Assembly (NCBI GenBank): GCA_946615905.1
Contig: CAMOIE010000014.1
Location: 1-64,000, forward strand
DNA: 64,000 bases
Source of the DNA: an uncultured Treponema sp.
GTDB lineage: Bacteria; Spirochaetota; Spirochaetia; Treponematales; Treponemataceae
Reading direction: 5' to 3'
Positions 62,182-64,000 of this stretch are shown in pieces. Below the pieces are notes generated by a model. The model saw nothing but the letters and a program-made list of their open reading frames with translations. It ran no database searches and was not told the DNA's origin. How positions within the stretch are numbered: position 1 is the first letter of the stretch; each line of letters starts with the position of its first letter. A program made the translations under genes and the position numbers.

Positions 62182-63132
62182 TTATAAAGAGTTGATTGAC
62201 TCAGCTGTATTGATTGGAGTGCAGGGGCATTCAGCTCCAAAGTCAGTCTGTCCCCAGAGGCCTGAGAGAACTTTTCCAGGTCCGATCTCAAGAACCTTCC
62301 AGTTCTCAGCTCCGTCAGCCTTAATCATCTCGGCAAGAACAGACTCCTCGTCTGTCCAGCGGACGGGGTGTGTCAAATGGTCAACGGCAGAAGCCTTTGC
62401 GGGAGCGCCCTCTGTGACTTTCTTTCCGGTCACGTTTGAGAAAAGCGTGATTTTTGGGTCAGCAAAAGTGTAGGGCTCCAATGCGACTTTGAAATTGTCG
62501 GCCGCTCTCTGCATGAGCGGACAGTGGAAGGGGCCTGCGACCTTGAGGCGGACGACTCTTCTGGCTCCAGCTTCCTGACAGGCTTTCTCAGCGGCATCAA
62601 GACCTGCGGCGGTTCCAGAGATTACAGTCTGCTTGACTGAGTTCAAGTTTGCGGCGTACGCTCCCTCGACTTTTGAGGCGATTTCCTCGACTTTCTCAGG
62701 CGGGAGTCCCAAAATCGCTGACATTCCGGGAGCGTTTCCTGCGTTCTCCTCTGCGATTTTCTCGCAGACTTCCTGCATTATGGAGCCGCGCTGCTGGACA
62801 ACTTTTGAAACATCCTCAAATGAGAGGATTCCTGCCGCGTACAATGCTGGGAATTCTCCGAGAGAGAAGCCCATTGCCGCAGACGGCTCAATTCCCTTTG
62901 TCTTGAGGGCTGCCATAACGGCCAGAGAACCTGCTGTAATCGCAAGCTGGCTGTTGTCGCTCCTGTTGAGTTCTTCCTGCGGAGTGTCCCACAAGAGTTT
63001 TGCTATATCTTTTCCTGTGATTTTAGACATATCGTCTACAACTTTGCGTGCTTCGAGGAAGGCTTCGCAAACATCTTTCATCATGCCCTGGGCCTGTGCG
63101 CCCTGACCGGGGAACAAAAATGCGTATTTCAT
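62182..63132 (-). CDS. fabD: Malonyl CoA-acyl carrier protein transacylase
   Basis: A 316-residue enzyme that loads malonyl onto ACP. FLFPGQGAQAQGM is the opening, MGFSLGEFPALYAAGILS carries the nucleophile Ser, and AGPFHCPLMQRAAD the catalytic His. The family motif is usually GHSLGE; here the residue before Ser is Phe (GFSLGE). ATG 63132 follows AAAGAGGTATTTGT; ATG 63171 is not supported by homology. fabG follows by 16 bp. Confidence 0.95.
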   Translation of the reverse strand: MKYAFLFPGQGAQAQGMMKDVCEAFLEARKVVDDMSKITGKDIAKLLWDTPQEELNRSDNSQLAITAGSLAVMAALKTKGIEPSAAMGFSLGEFPALYAAGILSFEDVSKVVQQRGSIMQEVCEKIAEENAGNAPGMSAILGLPPEKVEEIASKVEGAYAANLNSVKQTVISGTAAGLDAAEKACQEAGARRVVRLKVAGPFHCPLMQRAADNFKVALEPYTFADPKITLFSNVTGKKVTEGAPAKASAVDHLTHPVRWTDEESVLAEMIKADGAENWKVLEIGPGKVLSGLWGQTDFGAECPCTPINTAESINSL

Positions 63133-63259
63133 ACAAATACCTCTTTTCGACAAAATTTGTAAAAATGTCAAACTGATGATTTCATAGTATAAGAAAAAAA
63201 TTCTTTGTTCAAGAGAGAAAATTGAAAGAGAAAAAAAGCAGAAAAAATCACGAATTTAT

Positions 63260-63287
63260 TTGCAAATTCAAAAGTCTGACCTATAAT
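63260..63287 (+). promoter_or_regulatory. Promoter of the enolase-superfamily gene
   Basis: TTGCAA (63260-63265), 16 bp, TATAAT (63282-63287). The transcript would have a leader of about 75 nt ending in AGGAG before ATG 63372. Confidence 0.7.
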
Positions 63288-63371
63288 AAATATAAAGAGT
63301 TTATAAAACAATAAAATTTTTACCTAGTTTTATAAATGACATTTGGAAAGAAAAAAAACAGGAGCAGTCAA

Positions 63372-64000
63372 ATGAAGATTATCAAGGCAGAAGCATTTGA
63401 TTTCCATTGCACTTCAAGAATGGTTCGTGACAGCGAGGGGCACGCCCATCCGGGCAAGGAACACGACGCGAAACTCGGATTTTTTCGCGTGACCTGCGAT
63501 GACGGAACAACAGGCTGTGCAGTCGGCGGAAAAATGAACGTCGATATTTTGAAAAACGTAGTAGGCCCAGCAATCATCGGGGAAGACCCTTTTTACCACG
63601 AAAGAATCTGGCAGCGCATGAGAACATGGCAGCGCCTTCACTCTACATTTACGGACAGGACCCTCTGCGCCCTTGACCTCGCCCTTTGGGACATCTGCGG
63701 AAAAAAATGCGGCCAGCCGGTCTACAAACTCCTCGGAGCATACAGGGACAAAGTTCCGGCATACGGCTCCATAATGGTCGGTGACGATATTCCGGGCGGT
63801 CTGGACACCCCGCAGGCTTATGCGGACTACGCTGTTCAGCTGGTAAAAAAAGGCTACAAGGCTATCAAGCTCCACACTTGGATGCCGCCGATTATTCCAG
63901 AGCCAGACCCGAAAATGGACATAAAGGCATGCGCAGCAGTCCGGGAGGCAGTCGGACCCGACATAGAGCTTATGCTGGACCCCTACCACGACTACAGCCG
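63372..64000 (+). CDS. Mandelate racemase/muconate lactonizing-family enzyme, N-terminal part
   Basis: 209 residues are visible; the gene runs off the right edge. The N-terminal capping domain (MKIIKAEAFDFHCTSRMVRD, TTGCAVGGKMNVDILKNVVG) is followed by the start of the barrel (CALDLALWDICGKKCGQPVY, AYGSIMVGDDIP). The catalytic position usually reading KxK is Lys166-Leu-His168 (AIKLHTW), and LDPYHDY holds the first metal-ligand Asp. A sugar-acid dehydratase is plausible. AGGAG lies 7-8 nt before the ATG. Confidence 0.85.
   Translation, partial: MKIIKAEAFDFHCTSRMVRDSEGHAHPGKEHDAKLGFFRVTCDDGTTGCAVGGKMNVDILKNVVGPAIIGEDPFYHERIWQRMRTWQRLHSTFTDRTLCALDLALWDICGKKCGQPVYKLLGAYRDKVPAYGSIMVGDDIPGGLDTPQAYADYAVQLVKKGYKAIKLHTWMPPIIPEPDPKMDIKACAAVREAVGPDIELMLDPYHDYS

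Noticed and set aside
63414-63989. Minus-strand frame of 191 codons opposite the enolase-superfamily gene
   Set aside because: The plus-strand reading carries family motifs; the minus frame is a shadow.

Overview
The window looks like a piece of a Treponema chromosome, probably from a gut, rumen or oral lineage. The evidence is a grpE-dnaK-dnaJ set without a CIRCE operator, many lipoproteins with relaxed spirochaetal lipoboxes, an elongation factor G with the AHIDSGKT P-loop of the spirochaete/mitochondrial-type group, and families seen mainly in treponemes. Genes are dense, on both strands, in short operons. There is no rRNA, prophage, IS element or CRISPR array. One tRNA gene (Asn, GTT) is present. 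Species assignment is inference.

Layout. 1-7.6 kb: the tail of an Rpn-like nuclease gene, then cell-envelope proteins (lipoproteins, and a beta-propeller/charged linker/barrel-like fusion). 7.5-12.3 kb: three cobalamin (corrin ring) genes on the minus strand, each a two-enzyme fusion (CbiF-CbiG, CobJ-CobK, CbiE-CbiT), with overlapping stops and starts. 12.2-13.1 kb: a HigBA-type toxin-antitoxin pair between two perfect 76-bp direct repeats; the repeat is the promoter and first 18 codons of cbiF. 13.3-17 kb: metF and a B12-dependent metH without the reactivation domain. 17-22 kb: a PAP2-like protein, an RluA-family pseudouridine synthase, fusA and a RecA/KaiC-like ATPase. 22-27 kb: a beta-helix-like secreted protein, a membrane protein and fhs. 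27-31 kb: a MarR regulator overlapping a catalytically degenerate M16-like protein, then 5-formyl-THF cyclo-ligase. 31-36 kb: tRNA-Asn and the grpE-dnaK-dnaJ chaperones. 36-45 kb: an M28-like peptidase, guaD, argG, purC, a LUD protein, D-lactate dehydrogenase, asnA and an RsmI-like methylase. 45-48 kb: a CHASE sensor without an output domain, a sugar isomerase-like protein and a NUC1-type nuclease. 48-61 kb: a MATE pump, a transglutaminase/TPR protein, psd-pssA and a TVP38 protein, an acyl-CoA synthetase, several alpha/beta hydrolases, a PgsA-like enzyme and a cytidylate-kinase-like protein. 61-64 kb: fabD-fabG and the start of an enolase-superfamily gene.

Themes. One-carbon and B12 metabolism is prominent: fhs, 5-FCL and metF handle folate carriers, metH uses cobalamin, and the cob cluster makes the corrin ring. 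Phospholipid synthesis is covered by pssA, psd and a PgsA-like enzyme.

Three patterns are not explained by the gene list. (1) At least eight genes have a -10-like hexamer only 5-9 nt before the ATG and no Shine-Dalgarno sequence, which suggests leaderless mRNAs. (2) Many intergenic gaps hold members of a G+C-rich, roughly 100-bp repeat family, plus a separate compact palindromic element in three copies. (3) The toxin-antitoxin cassette sits inside a 76-bp duplication at the head of the cobalamin operon.
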